From: Paracentrotus lividus
Lineage: Eukaryota > Echinodermata > Echinoidea > Camarodonta > Echinidae
Reading direction: 5' to 3'
DNA length: 64,000 nucleotides
Assembly (NCBI GenBank): GCA_940671915.1
Contig: CALNVZ010002974.1
Location: 42,097,735 to 42,161,734, forward strand
Part shown: piece by piece, positions 58,563-64,000 of the stretch
Layout of the letters: the number at the start of each line of letters is the position of its first letter
Numbering within the stretch: position 1 is the first letter of the stretch
Position numbers and translations under genes: made by a program
The notes under the pieces: model-generated
Databases searched by the model: none
Told to the model about the DNA's origin: nothing
Seen by the model: only the letters and a program-made list of their open reading frames with translations

Positions 58563-61500
58563 GTACCTTTGACCTTCGCTAGGCTATTCATCCAACAACA
58601 GACAAAGATGCTGTAGAAAATAGTCAAATGACGACTCTGTCGGGAAACGTCTTCATCTGTACGGGCCGCATCAAGAAACGTGTGCACTAAAAAGTTAGTC
58701 TGTCACAACCTGTAATTTACGTGCAGCGATAGCATCATGTCGCAACAACGTCTGTTATTTACTCCTTGGTTATCAACCTTTGACGTCTACCATCCGAGTA
58801 ATATGTGACTCCGGGCCACATAGTTAAGAGCTTGCTGCTAATCCCAATACAAGTGTTTCTGTGTCTATTTGCACAAGTCGTGTTCTGTTAACAGTTACAA
58901 ATGATCTTTAATGGAATAACCCTGCGGAAGATATTCTTGGGTTCCCGATAACCAATCACCATTCTGATTCATTCAGCATGAAACCGAGTCACCATCCTTT
59001 GCGTAAGGTCGAGCTCATAGAGTTAACTTCTTATTCGACTGACGACTTCTTGAAACACTTCCCTGGTTCTTTACTATAATGATTATTTCATACTTTCCTT
59101 GTTTAGCCACACTCGAGAAGGAAAAATAATAATACATCAATAGGACTATGATGTCAGCCGCACCAAATAAAAAAACTGAAAAACAACATCATGACACAAA
59201 GTAAAGACCATAATGGTGGTAAATGCGACTAAATGTTAGATAATTTTGCCAAACAAAGAAAACGATTATTATGTCATGATGTTATACTAAGTCCTTAGGT
59301 CACTTGATAGTATATTTTTGCCAGGTTTCTTGCCCCATTTAGAGAAAGGACAACTTCCTCCTGTATCAGCATCACTTACTCTTAACCTTTCATTATTCGT
59401 TTTTCCCTGTACTACCAATTTATTTTCGAAATTATGCTTCAAAATTCATTTGGCAAAGCTATTAATTTACATCTGAATTGTTTTTTTTTTCACATGTTAA
59501 ACATGTTATCTTTTAGCATTGAATAACAAGAGTTTCTCAACAGGCAAAATTACTTAAAACCCAAAAATAAAAAAGTATGGTCTTATCAGCAGATCCAGGT
59601 AATAATATATTGATGATGCATGATGATGGATGATAATCATGATTAATAGTGGTCAAACTCCCCGATGATTGATGATCATCCAGTTCAACAATGTAGCGAG
59701 CATAAAGTCGGATTTAGTCACAAATTCTAGTTTGTGTTGGTTTGATCGATCCTCTGTTGTCTATCGTGCCTAGTAAATCCTAATGTGAGGCTGACTGGCT
59801 CTTCTTAGTTCTTGTTTCGTCCTGTTGACATATTGTATTGTGATACAAGTCAACCTTCTCATAAGCAACGAAAATCTAATTTGGTTGGATTTAACATAAT
59901 TCTAGAAGCACAATAGTTTTGACTCTGCAGAACAATACCAACGTTAATGAGGGTGCACTTGACATGCAAGGATTGATAGAGAGTGTACTCACCCATTTAT
60001 CTAACTTACAACCAGACATCTGATATGATTAAGCGTGAAGTATGTCAATTTTAGAACATTTTCATTGTTTCCTTTGAAATGACAAACAGATCCCGAGCAA
60101 ATTAATATTATGGTTTTGATATCCGCTTATTCACTTACTTTTTCTCCAATCCATAGCTTCTAAATGTAGGTTTAGATTGTAATGTGACTCTGTAAAGTTG
60201 GTAGTGAATATTGTTGTCCCTTTTCTTGAAATGCTTTCTCTGTCCCGAAAGAATCAGTTATGTGGGTAAGCGAAGGCAACTGCTCTTAAAAACAACTGCC
60301 CCCTATACCGTCATGAAACCATGGGTGATATCAAAATTCTTAACCTTCATGTAAATCATATCACTGCCTATCAAAACAGAAGAAACCGTTTGCCCTCTGA
60401 ACTTCGACCTCCATACCGTCCCTAACGACATACATCATTGATCCAGTCCTAACAAAAAATGAGATCACTACCTAGTCCATGGACCATCCAATGTGATCAT
60501 GAATACCAACGGAAACCCCAGCTGGACCAGGAGTGATGTTTAGGAGCTGGGCAGCACTGGTTTCTGATTCTTGTGGATCCGATACCTGTCTCAGGAGTAA
60601 TGGCGCGCAAAGGAGACTAACCACAAGCAACAGCTAGGTGGGGGACTACACGCTGCGGCTTTAGCCTCATGAGAAAATGTGCAAGGTATAGCTTGAAAAG
60701 AGAGCCTAAAAGGTGTTTTTTTGCTAAAAAATCACCTAATTTCATGTTACAAATGTATAATACTCCTTATTTTTACTCAAAAGTCAGTATCTTTACAATT
60801 TCAGACTATCATACTTATACCTGCTCCTATGTTTACCCTCAATGCTGCTCGTTACAATTTTAGATACTCATACATACTGTTTTCCTATGTTTACTCCATG
60901 CTGTGTTTACAAATTCAGATATCACTACTATACTCGCATCCATATGATTAAACTTCAATGCTGTCGTTCTACAAATTCAGATTCTACACTATATCTGCTG
61001 GCACCCTACCGACTATGTGCAGACAGGCAGGCACATGCCTCTTGACCCCCAAGTAATCAAACAATGAGAACTTGAACCAGAATAGACCAGAACAAGAGTC
61101 ACTTGAAGCAGTTCTACCAATGATCTGGCAAACGGGTGGACAGTTCTCTTGTCCGAATGAAGCAGAGTTCAAGCAGCTATTATGAGTCCTACTCAATCCT
61201 CACACGCGGGAATAATAATGCAGGAGTTGGTATTCTATATCGCTAATTTTAAAGTTGATTTTTAAAGGAGAAGTAAACCCTAGAGATATGAGTTAAATTA
61301 TAACCTAAACCAGAAAATCAAAGAAACAGAATCATTTCGAACAGTTTGAAAAAAAATGAATAAATCTTGCCGTCAAGAAGGTTATGAGCTATATGAATGT
61401 TGACGATATACAATCTGACACTATACACCTCAATATCTCAGTCAAATGTAGGCGAAGAATTGTTCAATCGTCATGACCATCACACATCTTGATTGCACCT

Positions 61501-64000
61501 CCCCACCCCCCCGAGCATCCATAGCATAACAGTTCGATTCCACTCACTCAATAATGCTCACTTACACTTCCCATATTATTGTATTCAATTGTTCAACTCA
61601 TTGCATCGGTTTCTTTCAATTTTCCAGGTTTTACACAACTTGTTATTACTGTGGGCTTTTCATCTCCCCATAATTGTCCAAGACATTCTTTTAAACAAGC
61701 CACCACAGTCTATAAATACTTAAAGACAGCAAATTTCGAAATTCAACATTCCAAGTTCTTCCAGTAAAAGAATGGTTTAATTCGCTGAATAAAAGCAGTA
61801 TACAACTTGAAATGACAAAAACCGTAGGCGTTCCTGACATCTAACATTTACCATCTCTATCTTCTTTATTGATCCTTTCTACTGGACATGATTATACAAT
61901 AACAGAAATACTTAACACCCAGGCATTAACAACCAATTAAACCATACCCAAATACACTTTTACCCTTACACTGTAAAGAATTAGCGCGGAATCAACACAC
62001 GGTAACAAACTGCTACACTATCCTAAGAGCGTAGGTAACAAACAATACATACATTTTCAGTAAATTGTCTACCATAGATATCCAACAGAATTTTGAAAAG
62101 GCTTGGATCAAACTGCAGATCTTTGTGCTGTATTTTTTTAAAAACATATATATATAACATTGTCCAGATAATACTACTACAACGACCACGCTTCCACCCC
62201 AGAGCATGGAAGCGAATTACTTGCGAGTGACGAATTTAACACCGCCGATCCATGACGCCCTACATTAACGCAGCCTCGCAAGCCAAGAAATGACAACAAA
62301 ACAAAAAAAGCATCCGAGATCCAATCAACTCAATCAACATTCAAAAACACAAAATCTCCAAATAACTCAAATCACATTCTTCAGTCCAGAATCAACATTC
62401 AATCATTCATCAATCACTACATGATCAACCTCAATCAATCCCCAATCAATCAAATCAATCCAATCATCACAATCCACATCCAATCAAAACTCAATCAAGT
62501 CCCAAGTGCAACTCCCAATCAATCAATCCAATCAATCACGATCCAATCCTCAATACAACTCAATCAAATTAAACAACCAACCACATCCGCTTTCTCTTGG
62601 TAGTTTGACCAATCAAAAAAAACACTTTACAGTATTCGAAGGACATACTTTAATTGCCCATACCCCAAAAGATACTTAACAATGTTCTCAGTGATCCTAT
62701 GAAATTCGGGAAAACAAAACCCAAAACAATTAAAAGACAAAAAAATAAATTTAGCGCTGTCTGTGATAAAATATAAATCGAATTATCCAAACTTCAGTTC
62801 TAATTTCAAAAATCAAATGGCAAAGAAAAGCAAGCAAGAAAGACTGGCAAAGTTTAGATTGCAAGATTTACAGTCTAACAACTCAGCCTTGATTGCATTC
62901 CACATTCTCCGTGCCATTATTGTCCCATTTTGTAGTCCCCGTAACCACCCCTCTAGCATTTACCAGTCAACCTCCTTTCTATTTGAGTACAGTTCATTTC
63001 GGCCACACATGCAAAAATATACAAACAGAATACACAAATTAAGTAATTTTCACCGTGTGCTTTAACGTGCTGGCATCTATCCAATGCCATGTAATGAAAA
63101 CGTGCGAAACTTTATTCTTTCTTTTTTAAAATGCCACATTTTGAACAAGCATATCCAAAGACTTCCAACCGGATCTCAACTGTCTAGAATTAACAATTAT
63201 AAACGACAAATTTTACAGTACACCCATAATATTTTGGACAGCAATCAATTTGCACTAGACTACTTTATGCCTTACAAAAACCGCATGTTGTCACTTTACC
63301 ACCATTAGGTCTATTTTCTAAATGTTCGTGACTTCACGCTACACAACTGAGTCTCGCCGGTGAATAGAATGTACCCTGCGGCATTATGTAATATCGGATC
63401 GACCTTTGATTAACTCATGCCACCACATGAGCCCTAAATCTTCTCTGCGCCGACGACTCCATCCCACCCTTAATCTGACTTAGCCGTCGTACGGTACGTC
63501 CGCATAGTCCCGTTACTCTAAACCAATTTAATGAAGAGAACATAAATAATCGTTATAATTCTCATCAATTGGAATGCATGAATTTTTTTGCCACCCGCTA
63601 CAATAATAGCCCTTCTGATTTAAGTCCCCAAAATCAGCTTTATACATGTTACTGTATCTACAATCTGTATGCCATGTTGAGTTTTGATCTTTCAAACAAC
63701 AATCAACTCCAGGTGAGCGAGACACAATGTTCACCCAACATTTACATACACGTTTATTTCAGCGTCCTGTACAAAAGAATACCTATCTGGAAGCTCAAAA
63801 AGAGGCCCACCATTGAGTAGAACCGAGCGAATCATTTTACTATACATTTGATAAAATATCAAGCGTACAAATTTAATACGTTTCCTCAACTTAACATACT
63901 AATAAACAATCTATTCCAAATATCAAGGCGTGACGTTGCATTAATTCAACAGCGTTTATGAATTTCAATCCAAAATCATCCTTCCTGTGCACTTGCAATT
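58563..64000. other. No recognised gene
   Basis: No GANP exons, LINE motifs or other known proteins seen on either strand. Holds the 60-bp minisatellite and a CAATC-rich simple-sequence region (62320-62580). The many short open frames have no features of real proteins. Confidence 0.5.
60795..61010 (+). repeat. Degenerate minisatellite of about 60 bp
   Basis: Four units with ACAATTTCAGA or ACAAATTCAGA at 60795, 60854, 60909 and 60971, each followed by an ATACT...CTCC.ATGTTTA block. Confidence 0.6.

Overview
This is a eukaryotic (metazoan) genomic window. The genes have many short exons with GT-AG introns, tRNA-derived SINEs, non-LTR retrotransposons, MITE-like foldback repeats and dense AT-rich intergenic DNA. 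The repeat style (GACCTTTGACCTT-rich units, TACATGTA runs, SINEs ending in ATT repeats) and the conserved genes suggest a marine invertebrate deuterostome. An echinoderm such as a sea urchin is my best guess, but this is inference and I cannot name the species.

Layout. Positions 1-7888 hold no gene I can recognise. They hold AT-rich repeats duplicated on both sides of a 25-base N gap (3816-3840), which looks like an unresolved assembly join. From 7889 to 29818 (+ strand) lies a complete ATP-dependent 6-phosphofructokinase gene: 22 coding exons, all in phase, encoding 826 residues. Its introns carry a 5'-truncated LINE, three tRNA-type SINEs, an RTE-like LINE tail, several palindromic MITEs, a 121-bp tandem repeat and a 156-bp tandem repeat with AGGTCAAAGGTCA sites. 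From 30 to 35 kb is a convergent intergenic region with three small DNA transposons that show clear termini (two TA-flanked or pogo-like, one TTAA-flanked piggyBac-like).

Positions 35858-40423 (- strand) hold a complete SF3B6 (p14) gene: four coding exons, 125 residues, the same length as the human protein. Positions 40.6-46 kb are repeats, including an inverted pair of LINE tails and a LINE fragment with an FADD box. Positions 46039-51931 are bounded by long inverted repeats flanked by TA, with a decayed RTE LINE fragment inside. This is either a large foldback or TIR element or an assembly palindrome. From 52366 to about 58562 (+ strand) are the first exons of a GANP/MCM3AP (Sac3-family) gene: an FG-repeat region, an RRM-like domain and the start of the Sac3/GANP core. 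The last exons have small frameshifts, and I cannot follow the gene further. Positions 58.6-64 kb hold no recognisable gene.

The three genes are unrelated housekeeping genes: glycolysis (PFK), branch-point recognition in the U2 snRNP (SF3B6), and mRNA export (GANP). PFK and SF3B6 are convergent. I found no bacterial-type system, CRISPR array or intact tRNA gene.
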